NCBI GenBank assembly: GCA_943737045.1
Contig: CALSFV010000040.1
Coordinates: forward strand, 248,001 to 312,000
Length of the DNA: 64,000 bases
Source: Parapristionchus giblindavisi
Lineage: Eukaryota > Nematoda > Chromadorea > Rhabditida > Diplogasteridae
Direction: 5' to 3'
Shown here piece after piece: positions 10,594-22,329 of the stretch; position 1 is the first letter of the stretch, and every line of letters starts with the position of its first letter. The position numbers and the translations under genes are program-made. The notes beneath the pieces were generated by a model, which did not search any database, was not told the DNA's origin, and saw only the letters and a list, made by a program, of their open reading frames with translations.

Positions 10594-11004
10594 ATGGCAA
10601 AATTCATTCACAGTGCTATGAAGTTATTCATCCTAGTTTTGCCCTGCTTTTGTGTACTGAATGCAAAGTCGGCAAATTCCAAATCCTCCTCTACTCCTCC
10701 TTCCACTGGAAAATCAAAATCCTCCTCTGCTGTTCCTTCTGGAAAATCTTCACAATCTACTCAATGTAATTGTTTTTGTAATTAAAATTTCAGCTCAGAG
10801 CTGAATACTTCATCGATCATCATTATTTTATTCAGTATTTTTACAATTGTAATCATTATAAAAACTTTCAAATTTTAAAAATTGCAAATTCACATTTCAG
10901 CCACTCTTTCACTGTGTGACTCGATCGGAATGAAATGTCCTCCATACTTCAAAGGATGTGAGAGAGCACAACTAAATCAAGCACCCGCTTGCAAGGAAGA
11001 GTAG
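10594..11004 (+). CDS. Small secreted Ser-rich/Cys protein (91 aa, 2 exons)
   Basis: Exons 10594-10765 and 10901-11004 sum to 276 nt: 91 codons plus TAG. Donor is GTAATT, acceptor CACATTTCAG. Residues 1-25 form a signal peptide: a short basic start, then the hydrophobic core LFILVLPCFCVL. A Ser/Lys/Pro linker with SKSSS and SGKSS repeats follows. The C-terminal 34 residues hold four cysteines in the pattern C-x6-C-x6-C-x9-C, suggesting a small disulfide-stabilised module. I do not recognise the family. The immediate downstream sequence is a truncated MITE and a 2-kb hairpin, so any further gene context is broken. Confidence 0.65.
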
Positions 11005-11037
11005 GCTCATTAATCAATCAGAATCTTTTGAAGGCAC

Positions 11038-11110
11038 ACCCCTAGCTAATATGAAACTCTACACTCCAGCAATACTCTCTCGCGCTCGTTGTCTACGAGA
11101 GAATGTTGCC
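11038..11110. mobile_element. Truncated MITE of the AGCTAATTT family
   Basis: CACACCCCTAGCTAATATG matches the terminus of the MITE at 7,905-8,023, but the right half is missing where the 11,112-13,074 hairpin starts. The hairpin probably inserted into or replaced it. Confidence 0.45.
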
Positions 11111-11111
11111 T

Positions 11112-13074
11112 TTAAGAGAGATGGCCGTTAAGACTCGACCACCCCCCGGACGCGTGAGCTAGCAATAAGAACTGGGAGTCCATACTTGGGTGTTAGGAGT
11201 GTCACCGGCCCTTATTACACAAAACACCTGAAATTTCCTGTTAGTGCCCTCAGGCTATTAGAAAAATTAATTTAAGTGCGAAAACGTTTAAAAATCATAA
11301 TTTCTCAAATTGTTGAGATAGAGTCTAAATATCATTTGCGATGCATCTAGGGTGCACAGACCTTGCTAATTCACTATTAGCATCGAATGCCCGTTGATTC
11401 CTAAACCACTTTTTTTACTCACAATTTTGGTTTTTTTCGGACAAATCATCGCTTGTCGTAAATTGCTCCCAAAATTTCCGACTAGGTATTGTAGCCTAAG
11501 CAATTCTGCATTGATTTAACTTAAAACTGGGTTCTTCCCGATCGACCATTTTGTCGAATTTTTCGCTCGAAGTTCCGTTATCGATGGTTTTCCCGAACAA
11601 ATGCTGTATTTTCCAAACGATTTGTGCGGAATTGTGGTCTACTCAAAGTTTAGAGGTGAGACGAGTAAAATTATACAAGAAGCCCATCACTTGGATCAAT
11701 TTGAATGGTCCGAAAATTTCAAAATTTCTCAAGTTTGAAATGTTTTCATTTATGGGGCTCATTTTGAAGTACTAATGATGTGAATAATATTCAGCCAATG
11801 CTCAATGGCAGATCTCTCCTTTCAACCAATTTTTCGAAAATTTTCATTATGTTTAAGTGCAAAAAATCAGAATTGTGTTTGAATCAGTTTCCAACTTGCT
11901 TTCTGTAACATTCTGTCGTAGTACTTTGCAATGTACATAATCAATATGAAAATCGTTTATTTTCGAAAATTCATATTTTTTTGCCATGACCCCGGGGTCA
12001 TGGAAATCGAATTTTCAAAAGTGAGCCGAATGCCGGGATTTCAGTTCTACTATGTTTACTCATCATGAAAATGCACATTGTCATTGTCATTTGCTCATTG
12101 TCGCAACATTCGAGTCGACAAGCTGCAATATTTCAGAAAATTTCCGAAAAAGTAGGCACTCAAATTGAATTTTTTGAATTTTCGAAATTAAACGATTTTC
12201 ATATTGATTATGTACATTACAAAGTACTATGACAGAATGTTACAGAAAGCAAGTTGGAAACTGATTCAAACACAATTCTGATTTTTTGCACTTAAACATA
12301 ATGAAAATTTTCGAAAAATTGGTTGAAAGGAGAGATCTGCCATTGAGCATTGGCTGAATATTATTCACATCATTAGTACTTCAAAATGAGCCCCATAAAT
12401 GAAAACATTTCAAACTTGAGAAATTTTGAAATTTTCGGACCATGACCCCGGGGTCATGAAAATCGAAATTTTCAAATTGATCCAAGTGATGGGCTTCTTG
12501 TATCATTTTACTCGTCTCACCTCTAAACTTTGAGTAGACCACAATTCCGCACAAATCGTTTGGAAAATACAGCATTTGTTCGGGAAAACCATCGATAACG
12601 GAAGTTCGAGCGAAAAATTCGACAAAATGGTCGATCGGAAAGAACCCAGTTTTAAGTTAAATCAGTGCAGAATTGCTTAGGCTACAATACCTAGTCGGAA
12701 ATTTTGGGAGCAATCTACAACAAGCGATGATTTGTCCGAAAAAAACCAAAATTTTGAGTAAAAAAGTGGTTTAGGAATCAACGGACATTCGATGCTAATA
12801 GTGAATTAGCAAGGTCTGTGCACCCTAGACGCATCGCAAATGATATTTGGAATTTATCTCAACAATTTGAGAAATTATGATTTTTAAACATTTTCGCACT
12901 TACATTAATTTTTCTAATAGCCTGAGGGCACAAACAGGAAATTTCAGGTATTTTGTGTAATAAGGGCCGGTGACACTCCTAACACCCAAGTATGGACTCC
13001 CAGTTCTCATTGCTAGCTCACGCGTCCGGGGGTGGTCGAATATGATCGAGTCTTACGGAACATGCCTCTTAAAG
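11112..13074. mobile_element. 2-kb long-hairpin element (arms of about 860 bp)
   Basis: The left arm (11,112-11,965) and right arm (12,177-13,074) are reverse complements with few mismatches; positions sum to about 24,180. The edges pair CTTTAAGAG and GTTAAGACTCG with CGAGTCTTAC and CTCTTAAAG. The left edge lacks about 12 bp present on the right. Two copies of the perfect palindrome CATGACCCCGGGGTCATG lie at 11,985-12,002 (loop) and 12,441-12,458. The frames in the arms mirror each other and are not genes. No transposase is present. Confidence 0.75.
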
Positions 13075-13233
13075 TATAATATAGAATGTATTCTCCACGA
13101 TGCAAACATCACTATATGTTTATGATGTAATTAAAAACAAGAGATCAATGATCCCTTAAGTAGTGAAATCAATTTTAACAATTATTTCTTTATAACAATA
13201 ATTATCCTGTCATCGAATTTTGATAAATTTCAG

Positions 13234-13918
13234 ATACATTCTCTACTACGGCGCGTATCCACCAGGTATTAAAATAAAGTATTTTCACGTGAAGAATTAA
13301 TGTAACGGGTAACTTTTAAAAAAGTTTTTATTTTCTTTTAGTTTGACGAAACAGAAAAGTGATTCTAGCAATTCTTCACACTGTTTATATATGCTGTAAG
13401 AGAGAAATATCCACTTTAGACTGGGGTAAATTGATTTCAATATAGATTAGTCACTGAAGAACTTTGTCATACTTGAAGGCGCACAGCCTATAGCAGATCA
13501 AGTGATGCCCAGTCCCATCCGGCCCAAGGACAAGAATATCCTCACTTGCAATCAAACAGGACTGTATCATCCGTACGCTCATTTTTTTTAAAAAATAATA
13601 TTTTATCATTTCTTATAGTGAGATAATTTATGGTGAGAATACATGGAGATTTGAGCGTGAAATCAAATATGAAGAAATGTTGTATGCACTGCAGTTACAT
13701 TTTCATTTTATTCTCGTAAAGCAACTTCTTTTCTCAACTCTAGACGTAATTTATTATAGAAAGCTCAAAGTGCAAATCGTAATTTGTGTCAAATTTGAAA
13801 ATCCATTTATTGAGAACTCCATTTCAGGGCTGCGTGGCGCCATACAGTGATTCAATATTCACTTCTCGGCACCGCATTTGCCGGCTGCGTCCCTATTTTG
13901 AGAAGTCCGGCCAATTAA
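13234..13918 (+). pseudogene. Three-exon gene fragment of unknown function
   Basis: Three candidate exons join in compatible phase: 13234-13265 (YILYYGAYPP, acceptor AAATTTCAG, donor GTATTA), 13497-13572 (QVMPSPIRPKDKNILTCNQT then GLYHP, donor GTACGC) and 13828-13918 (acceptor CATTTCAG, ending in TAA). The start exon is missing on the left, where the 2-kb hairpin lies. The last exon also has an open alternative frame starting GCVAPYSDSIF, so the final reading is uncertain. It may be a 5'-truncated secreted-protein gene. Confidence 0.35.
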
Positions 13919-14079
13919 ATCTTCTCGAAATTTATGATAGATGATGAAAGCACCAATATTCTTTGAATAAATTCAATCGCATAAAATATTTCCTGATTTT
14001 CTCATTATATCCAGTTCTATATCGATGGGCGCCCGTCGATAACAATAAAATAATATAATTGATAAAACTACAAGTCTAA

Positions 14080-16013
14080 ATTAGCATGCACCTCTGATGT
14101 TGCTGATGATATGAATCTTCCTCCCATCTCCGCATACATTCCTCATTCTCTTTCCATTCCAATTATTATGCCTCAGGATGTTGCTTATTATCTCCGTCGT
14201 TTAAGTTCATCTTGCTCCCTCCCATCTGATTTAATCCCTCTATCATTTTTAAACGTTGTCATTCCTCTCTTGCTTTGTCCATAATGTTTAATCTTTCTAT
14301 CAGTCTAGGAGAAATTCTAACCATTTGGAAATCTTCAATAGTCATTCCTATTCCTAAAGTCTCTAGCCCATCCAATGTCTCTCATTTTCGCCCTATATCG
14401 ATTTCCCCTGTTCCTTCTAAGATCCTCGAGCGCATTTTGAAACCACGCACTACACACTGGTGTCGTATCCACAATATCATACCCAAGGAGCAGTCTGGAT
14501 TTGTAAAATCAAAGTCCACTGTGACACAACTTTTACATTGTACTCAAGCGTGGCGAAATGCTCTTGACAGTGATCTTTGCACTGATGTTATCTATGTTGA
14601 TTTATCTCGTGCCTTTGATTCTGTCTCTCATAGTAAACTTTTGTACAAATTAGAATCTCTTGGTATTAGAAATAATCTACTCTCGTGGTTTACTTCGTTT
14701 TTAGATGATCGTCGATTTTCAGTGAGAATAGGTGATACTCTATCATCTGATAGAGTGGTCACTTCTGGTGTTCCACAAGATACAGTTTTGGGTGCATTAC
14801 TCTTTTTGATATATGTTTCGGATCTCCCAAGGGTATTCAGTCATCTCCCCCAAATAGGTATTCAAATGTTTGCAGAAGATATCAAACTTTTCTCAACTTT
14901 TTCACATATTTCTCCACATGAATCTAACTCTCAACTTTCTCAAGGGTTAACTTCTCTATTAGAATACTGCGAAAACTGGCAGTTATCGGTTGCACAAAAA
15001 AGTGCTCCGTTCTACATATAGGCAAAACAAATCCTGCTTTGCCCTACTCTATTCTCTCTCACATTCTCCCTTCCTCTTCTTCTACCCGTGACTAAGGTGT
15101 TTATATCGATCCACTATTGAATTTTAAGTCTCATATTGCCATTATTTGTAAAAAGTCCTTGTCACTTGTTTATCATATCTTTAGATCCATCTCTTGTACT
15201 CGATCTGATGTATATATTAGAGCTTTCAAATCATACGTACTCCCCATTATTGAATATGCCTCACCAGTCTGGTCACCCTTGTCAAAGGGGTTAGTTAGAA
15301 AAGGTCCAACATGTATTTACTAGATTACTGTATAATCGTTGTTCTCTTTCGTATTCTTTCCCTCCACCCTACCCTCAACGTTTGACACTATTCTCGCTTA
15401 ATTCTCTTTTTCATAGGAGAATTGTTATTGATATCATTTTTGCCATTAAGATTTTGAGATGTGAAGTTGATATTCCTTGTTGCTGTTTCTATATTTTCAA
15501 GCCTTCATTTGGTCGTTTATCCTCGTTTGCTTTCCATATCCCACGAGCCAAAAGAGAAAACCTTCGCTCTTCATTCTCTAATAGAACTTCCCGATTTCTG
15601 ACAAAACTTCCTTCTATCTTAGACCCACATCTGAGCACCAATTCCATTAAATCTAAATTATTATTATCTTGTGATTTTATTAGTAATTTATGTATTGATA
15701 TTTCGCCCCTTTAAATCATGTCTCATATACATATCCTCATTGTCATGTCAGTTTCCGTTCACACTGACTTATGCGGTCCTCTTCCCGCTAGGGCCTCATC
15801 CACCCTAAATCATTGATCCCACTCTGATCTTTGGTCTTGGCATTTGAGAAAACGTTATTGAGACATCCCTGACCTTCTCCACCTTCCCCCATTTCCCTTT
15901 ATCCATTGCCCCGTTTATTCTCCCTGTGCAGATTTCTTAATTTTAATTCGTTAATTTTATTTGTTGAAACATCTTTATGATGTATGATAAATAAAATAAA
16001 ATAAAATAAAATG
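14080..16013 (+). pseudogene. Decayed non-LTR retrotransposon (LINE) reverse transcriptase with (AAAAT)n tail
   Basis: The main open stretch 14275-15021 encodes reverse-transcriptase blocks: IPIPKVSSPSNVSHFRPIS, VDLSRAFDSVSHSKLLYKL, and SGVPQDTVLGALLF. The catalytic box is FAED where the family has YADD or FADD, so it is probably dead. The thumb and C-terminal parts follow in other frames at about 15,117-15,323 and 15,382-15,714. The copy ends in AATAAAATAAAATAAAAT (about 15,987-16,010), a 3' microsatellite tail typical of CR1/RTE-like LINEs. The 5' endonuclease part is absent. Confidence 0.8.
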
Positions 16014-16587
16014 ATGTAAAAACTTTAATTAAACCAAATTAGTAAGTTGATATAGCGCAATAACATAGCGATATCGGAGGGGGTTTTGGGTACAGGTTTA
16101 GTCTGGATGCTAAGGACGAATCCTGGATAAAATGATAATTTTGACTGGTGAGGTCTTTTCTATCCATAATATCAATATTACCTCCGGATTAACTGGCTTG
16201 AAAGCTGTTTATGTAATGTATCATCGTTGCTAGATCTTCCTCTGTTTTTCTCTTCAGTTTACCATTGCGAAAGTGTATCTCAAATGTTGCCACATCTTTT
16301 GATGATAAATAAATATATATATTTTTAAAAAACAAGAGGGAATGAATATTTGGACAATAAAATTCGAAAGATCTGTGATTAGTGTTTTTCCTCACTTTTA
16401 ATGCAGAAAGAGGTCTGAGAATATTTGTTTTGTCCATTCGAAGGTTTTAGTGAAGGTCTGTTTCATACTTTTTCGCATTGTCATCTGCTGTGCACACGTT
16501 GGTATCAGAAGTACGACATATCATTAAATACGCTCTTTATATTCTAAGCAATCATTGCGAGGATATCGGTGCAGACGAATAAACAGG
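16014..16587. other. Region downstream of gene P copy 1
   Basis: No clear gene. About 16,340-16,587 is homologous, in reverse, to 22,042-22,285 downstream of the gene P fragment there, so the repeated unit extends beyond the coding exon. A minus-strand open frame at 16,189-16,437 (82 codons) falls partly in this unit and could be a further exon, but no support is visible. Confidence 0.35.
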
Positions 16588-17270
16588 TTAAATATGAGAT
16601 AATAAACCTATTCTGGTACCCTCTGCATCCTTACATCCATAGGCGCCTGAATCCATTTCCATTACAGCTTCGTGCACTCTCTTATGAATCTCTTCAAACT
16701 CCTCAATCATGCGATCAATTACTTTCCGATCTAACACTCCAGGATCAGACCGACGAGTCTCTTCAAATTTATGCCGAAATATGGTTCCTATCGAGGGAAA
16801 ACGCTTTTCTAAAAATGCTATGGAGGCATGTACAGTTTTCTCTTTCAAGTATGGGCTATCAAGACTTCTCGTTTCCGATCGCGGTTCTTTTAGATTATAA
16901 TAGGCCTGAATGGACGGCGCGGATGCTAGCTCGCTTTCACCGGGATTCGTACTGTTGAAGGGTTTCCATAGATGAAGCGGGGCAAGGTTCAGTGTCTTAC
17001 GTAGCTCTCGAAGGCCTATCGTAACTACGCTCGGTTCAAGAAAAAAAACACTGTTAAATCGCGCTAAGGACCGACCAAAAGCGTCGCCCGTTAACTGCTC
17101 GTAATTTCTCCTGGTAAGGCAGGATGCGGCTATCTTGGCTAGCTCTGCGTCGACGTCGAAGGATACAGATGACGTCGTGGTCGAGTCCGCAGAACCATTT
17201 AAGTTTAGAATAGTGGCATCGGTAGTTGTGGTTGAGATCGAAGGAGCGGTGTTGGAGAGGGGTATGCTAG
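16588..17270 (-). CDS. Gene P copy 1, terminal exon (226 codons), unknown family
   Basis: The minus-strand frame is open from the splice acceptor TAACTTACAG (exon starts 17,270, incoming phase 1) to TAA at 16,588; no start codon is needed within it because it reads as a 3' exon. The N-terminal part is Thr/Ser-rich (STTTTDAT), then come conserved blocks FDVDAELAKIA, NYEQLTGDAFG, IGLRELRK, FPSIGTIFRHKFEETRR, SDPGVLDRKVIDRMIEEFEE and EMDSGAYGC. Copy 2 at 19,509-20,179 has the same exon phase and about three quarters identity by eye. Further pieces are at 21,814-22,042, 31,574-31,736 and an intron remnant at 57,842. I recognise no domain. A multi-copy dispersed unit could be a transposon gene or a host gene family. 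Confidence 0.55.
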
Positions 17271-17350
17271 CTGTAAGTTATGAATGTATATATATTTTTT
17301 AAACAAGTCATACTTATCTGCCTAAACATTTCAATTGTAACTATAATAGC

Positions 17351-17457
17351 GACACCCCATGCTAATTTGAAACTCTCCGCTCTTGCCACACTCTCGCTTT
17401 CTTTGTCTGCTAAAGAGTATGACAATGCGGGGAGTTAAATTGGCTTGGGGTTTGCCT
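17351..17457. mobile_element. MITE of the AGCTAATTT family
   Basis: Inverted ends ACACCCCATGCTAATTTGAA and GTTAAATTGGCTTGGGGTT bracket about 105 bp, upstream of gene P copy 1. The internal word ACTCTCCGCTCTTGCC resembles the other family members. Confidence 0.5.
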
Positions 17458-17660
17458 TAAGGCCATACCTGCATGCAAGTGAGTCGCAAGGAACAGACAG
17501 ATGACGAGTGTAATACACATATACTCACCTAGAAATACTGAATTAAAGCATTTATGATAATTTAAGTACCGCCAAACAGGTAGACGAATGAGAAAATGAG
17601 AGGAGTGAATTTTCTTTCTCGATAGGCCAACCTGTGAGATATCGTGGTATACGAATGAGA

Positions 17661-17663
<3 letters not shown>

Positions 17664-17748
<85 letters not shown>
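17664..17748. repeat. (AT)n microsatellite
   Basis: About 85 bp of uninterrupted AT dinucleotides. Confidence 0.95.
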
Positions 17749-17752
<4 letters not shown>

Positions 17753-17871
17753 TATTCCTTCCAATATCCTCTTGGACAAATGGATATTGGCAAAGGAATC
17801 GTCCGTGGCTAGAGAGTGAACATCCACTCCGCCGCGCCTCCGACGCGGCGTAGGGGTTACGGCGTAGACAC

Positions 17872-18047
17872 CAGGGCTGTGCATTTTACGTTTTACGATT
17901 TTACGGATTTTACGATTTTACGACTTTTTCGTGAAACTTTTACGTCGTAAAATTTTACGAAAGTTAAAAATTTAACCAAACGAGAAAATAAGTCGTAAAA
18001 TTACGTTTTACGAAAATTTTACGAAAAACATTTTACGCACAGCCCTG
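17872..18047. mobile_element. 176-bp hAT-type MITE with 8-bp target duplication (7/8)
   Basis: Termini CAGGGCTGTGC and GCACAGCCCTG are flanked by GTAGACAC (17864-17871) and GTAGGCAC (18048-18055). The interior is built of the word TTTTACG in both orientations, giving a strong hairpin. Terminus and duplication length fit hAT. Confidence 0.8.
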
Positions 18048-18091
18048 GTAGGCACGTAAGGCAAATGTAACGACGCATAAGAAATTGGAGT

Positions 18092-18092
<1 letters not shown>

Positions 18093-18130
<38 letters not shown>
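18093..18130. repeat. (TA)n microsatellite
   Basis: About 38 bp of TA dinucleotides. Confidence 0.9.
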
Positions 18131-18133
<3 letters not shown>

Positions 18134-18299
18134 CATCTATATTATGAAAATGCAGTGAGTGTGTTTACACGCAATCGAAAACCACACCGGATTGAACGAA
18201 AGGAAGGAATGAGAGAATGCCACTGGCTCGACCCAATTTCTCTCTCATAACCCTAGACGAAAGTGTAACTCCTGCTGATCAAGTTTAGATAAATAAATA

Positions 18300-18860
18300 A
18301 TATCGTTGAGAGAAAGAGATGCAATTTCTGATATCTTCAAGGGCACATAAGATCGGGCGAGCAAAGATCAGTGAGAGGATAAACCCAATCGATGATGACC
18401 CAGAGAAACAAGTTTGAATGATTGGTCTTGAAATTTTTAAAAAAATCAGCAAAGGAAAACTTTTTCAAGAGGGATCAAACCAGTGGCAGTCAAATTTGAA
18501 GGAGGACACCTTATCCACTACACTATACATGTTTTTGTATTGATGGATGATAGATGAGTTAACGAATCCATCGGGATTTCGGATGGAGGAGGCCACGCGA
18601 ACTTTCGAATCGACTAGCCGAATTTCAGTATCAATTACCTCGAAGCTCAGGTCGATTAGGCACTGCCTAAAAACGGAATTTTGATCATCATCTATAACTG
18701 ATTTTAGACGCTATTGACATCTCATAATATCAGACCGAAGTGAGACCATTCCCTGGTTAGGTCCGGTATTAGTGAATAGAATCGAAGTTCAGTCTACGCA
18801 ATAAGACGGCCGTGTCTCAACTTGTTGCAAGTCTCTACTAGTTCATCTTACCCGCTCCGG
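18300..18860 (-). repeat. Family R repeat copy, uninterrupted, with tRNA-like module
   Basis: Reverse-complement relative of 1-228 plus 771-1,030. The tRNA-like stretch is at 18,478-18,535 (minus). This copy has no insertion at GCGTCTAAAATCAG (about 18,705-18,720), so it shows the empty site of the 229-770 element. A related sequence (CTCAGGTCG, GGCAGTCC) occurs in the 38,577-39,401 foldback. Confidence 0.6.
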
Positions 18861-18879
18861 TATTTTTTGTCCGTTTGGT

Positions 18880-19140
18880 GCGCCGTGGGCAGCACTATGG
18901 TGTGTTACAAGGGCGCACCCCACGAGATTTATAAGGTGGATCTCAAATTCCGTGGGGTACGCCGTTCATTCCAAACCATGGTGCACGCCCTTGATATATC
19001 CCGTGGGGTACGCCGTCTAGAGGCCAAATCCCGAGGGGGTGCGCCCCAGTACCGACACCATGGTGCAGCCCATGGCGCACCCCGTGGACCAAAACTAACG
19101 GAGCCGTGGTACTCGGATTCGTTGTGTTCGATTTGGTGCT
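18880..19140. repeat. GC-rich block of short recurring words
   Basis: CGCACCCC, GTGGGGTACGCCGT and CATGGTGC recur in both orientations within about 260 bp, in sharp contrast to the AT-rich surroundings. The open frames over it on both strands look like by-products of the composition. I cannot assign it. Confidence 0.4.
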
Positions 19141-19508
19141 GTTCAATCTCGTATTGCGAGTTGTCACACGATAATTCGTTGTTCATCGATGTTGAGATGT
19201 GCGGAAATGGCCAAGAAGGACTTATCGGAACAGAAGCAAACGGAATGGTACACACTGGATCCACTTCTGTGGCATAAGACAACTCGTTTTTCCTGACCCG
19301 CTTAATGTGACAACTCAATACCATCCCGTACAATTCTTATACAGGAAAAATTAATTTATTTGATTATTTTAAATATTCATTATTACTGTATTGGTGATAT
19401 TGTTGGGATCAGGTGTACGACATTTATGCAAACATCATATTTATATTCTATACATTCATTGTTATGACACTTTAGAGACGAATGAAAAGTTAAATATGAT
19501 ATATTGTT

Positions 19509-20179
19509 TCATTCTCTATCAAATTTTATTCTGGTATCCTCCGGATCCCTACATCCGTAGGCGCCTGAATCCATTTCTAATACAGCTTCACGCACTCTCT
19601 TATGAATCTTTTCGTACTCTTCAATCATACGATCGACTACTTTGCGATCTAACACTCCTGGATCAGACCGGCGAATTTCTTCAAATGTATGCCGAAAAAC
19701 GGTGCCTATCGACGGAATGCGCTTGTCCAAAAATGCCGTTGATATAGCTATAGTTTTCTCTTTCGCGTATGCGAGATGACTAAGGCTTCGCATTTCGGAG
19801 CGCGGTTCTTTGAGATCATAGTAGGCCTGAATGGTAGGCGCGGATGCTAGCTCGCTTTCACTGGGATTCGTTCGGTTGAAGGGTTTCCATGGAGGAAGAG
19901 GCGCGAGGTTCAGTGCCTTACGTAGCTCTCTAAGGCCTATCGTAGCTACGCTTGGGACCAGAAACATATCGCTATGAATTCGCCCTATGGACGGGCCAAA
20001 AGCGTCGCCCGTTAGTTGCTCGTAATTTCTCGGGGTGAAGCATGATTCAGCTATCTTGGCTAATTCGGCATCAACGTCGAAGGGTGCAGATGACGTCGTG
20101 GTCGGGTCCGCAGAGAGACTTGTGTCTGGAAGAGTGGCATCGGTCGTAGTCGAAGACGCAGTGGAGCTGGTGATCACAC
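19509..20179 (-). CDS. Gene P copy 2, terminal exon (222 codons), unknown family
   Basis: Open on the minus strand from acceptor AAGTTTTAG (exon starts 20,179, incoming phase 1, as in copy 1) to the stop at 19,509. Conserved blocks: SFDVD-like PFDVDAELAKIAESC, NYEQLTGDAFG, SVATIGLRELRKALNLAPLP, RIPSIGTVFRHTFEEIRR, SDPGVLDRKVVDRMIEEYEK and LEMDSGAYGC. The C-terminus differs from copy 1 (DTRIKFDRE). Preservation of one frame across two diverged copies argues for coding function at least until recently. A (TAA)n microsatellite occupies the upstream intron. The protein is soluble-looking, with no membrane segment or signal peptide. Confidence 0.55.
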
Positions 20180-20191
20180 CTAAAACTTATG

Positions 20192-20193
<2 letters not shown>

Positions 20194-20261
<68 letters not shown>
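20194..20261. repeat. (TAA)n microsatellite
   Basis: About 68 bp of TAA trinucleotides just upstream of gene P copy 2. Confidence 0.95.
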
Positions 20262-20263
<2 letters not shown>

Positions 20264-20511
20264 TTTATTATGCTGTTACGTAATGAACAATACATAGGAC
20301 ACAAACAAGAAAAATGGTTGGATACATAATTTACTATGCCACAACGGGGTAGCAAATCTGTTAGCCAAAAAGAAGTCATGGTTGTCTGTCTATACATTTG
20401 TATTGCAACTACAATATCAAGGCGGTCATACCGGCATGTAAGTGGGTCGCAAGGAATAGAAAGATGACGAGTGTAATGTCCATGTGTCCACCTGGAAATA
20501 ATGTTTTTTAA

Positions 20512-20624
20512 AGGGAGCGTAACCTCACTCAATGGTCTCTTCGACGCGCAATGCTCTCTCGTTATTAGAGAACAGAAAAATAGTGTGCGCAATGAAGAGA
20601 CCGTTGAGTGAGGTAACGGTCCCT
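20512..20624. mobile_element. 113-bp foldback MITE flanked by TTAA
   Basis: Termini AGGGAGCGTAACCTCACTCA and TGAGTGAGGTAACGGTCCCT (the right end has one extra base) are flanked by TTAA on both sides (20508-20511 and 20625-20628). A TTAA duplication is the piggyBac-type signature. Confidence 0.7.
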
Positions 20625-21034
20625 TTAAGCATTTACGATAAGATGGTTCGTGTAAGTGGCTAAGCGAATTATGTACAAACCGAGAATGCAAAATCAAGAG
20701 TAAAAAGTGGTAATATATGAAGATTTATATAAATCACTTATAAATAATATGAAAATACAATAATTGTGTTTAGTATGCAATCGAAAACTCCATCGGATTG
20801 AACTAAACGAATGAGATTATAAGGAAAGAGACATAGAGAAAGACTAAAAAAGGGTTGTGTTACAATTTTTTAACGAAATAACAATAAAGAATATAAAACG
20901 ATCTAGTGTTTCGGACCTCGTACATGACAAGGATAAAAGGATGAAAGGATGAAAGATGAAAGGATAAATCTTGTGGATAAGAAGATTCAACCTGTTTTGG
21001 CCCTCTCTGTGTACATTTAATGTGCTGATAGATA

Positions 21035-21250
<216 letters not shown>

Positions 21251-21650
21251 ATGACACTGGACCGGCCTGTGCGGATTGGGTCTCATCAGTAGGATGATTC
21301 ACACATGAATTTTTCAAAAATAATTTTAAAATGAGAAAAGACAAAACTTTAAACTATGGTTTATAAAGGAAACGTATAAAAAATTGATTGACATTAAATA
21401 TGCTACTGGGAAAGGACATTAATGATAAATATAGTCTTGATGAAATGACCATGATGATAGCAAGTATAGAGAACGAGGATAGAGAAAAGGCCACTCGGTT
21501 GACCCCATTTTGCTCGCATAACACAGCAGACTTCTAGACGAAAGTGAAACTATCCTGTTATCACATTCTGATCAAGATGGGATAAAGATACAGTGCATGA
21601 CAAGGTTAGAACCGATGAATGAGAACCGACTGGATGTGAATTATTTTCTT

Positions 21651-21813
21651 ATCCCGAATCTCCTGTAAGAATGAATGAAGCCAACCTACAGTTTTAAATT
21701 TTATCCGACCGATTTGGATGAAACTTTTTTATTAATCGTAATGAGGGAGATGAGAAGGCCTAGGTACTTGATTTCGCCAAATTTGCATTTTAATCGATTT
21801 TTTGATCCACCAC
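21651..21813 (+). mobile_element. Truncated end of the nested element called N2
   Basis: GAATCTCCTGTAAGAATG and following, with TTTGATCCACCACTT, match the terminal arm of the element at 41,169-43,500. It stops abruptly where the gene P fragment starts. Confidence 0.6.
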
Positions 21814-22042
21814 TTTTTTGGATAAACGCTTTCCCTCGATAGCAACCATATTTCGGCATAAATTTGAAGAGACTCGTCGGTCTCTTCCTGGAGTTTTAGA
21901 TCGGAAAGCCATTATTCGTATGATTGATGAGTTTGAAGAGATTCATAAGAGAGTGCACGAAGTTGTAATGGAAATGGATTCGGGCGCCTATGGATGTAAG
22001 GATCCAGAGGGTACCAGAATAGGCTTATTATCTCTTATTTAA
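21814..22042 (+). pseudogene. Gene P copy 3, 3' fragment
   Basis: The last 74 codons of gene P in plus orientation (KRFPSIATIFRHKFEETRRS to GLLSLI and TAA), more like copy 1 than copy 2. The 5' part is replaced by the N2 end. Downstream homology with copy 1 continues to about 22,285. Confidence 0.65.
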
Positions 22043-22329
22043 CCTGTTTATTCGTCTGTAACGATATCCTGGCAATGATTGCATGGAATATAAAGATCAT
22101 ATTTATTCAAATGTCATACTTCTGATCCCACAGCAGATGACACCGAGAAAAGTATGAAACAGACCGGCACTAAAACCTTCGAGTCGACAAAACAAATATT
22201 CTCATATCTCTTTCAGCATGTAAAATGAGGAAAAACACTAGTCTTTCGAATTTTATTGTCTTTCGAATTTTTATAAAATTAGCGCCGTATATCACGGCAC
22301 ACCATAAATGCTGCAACGCCGTGCCTGTT

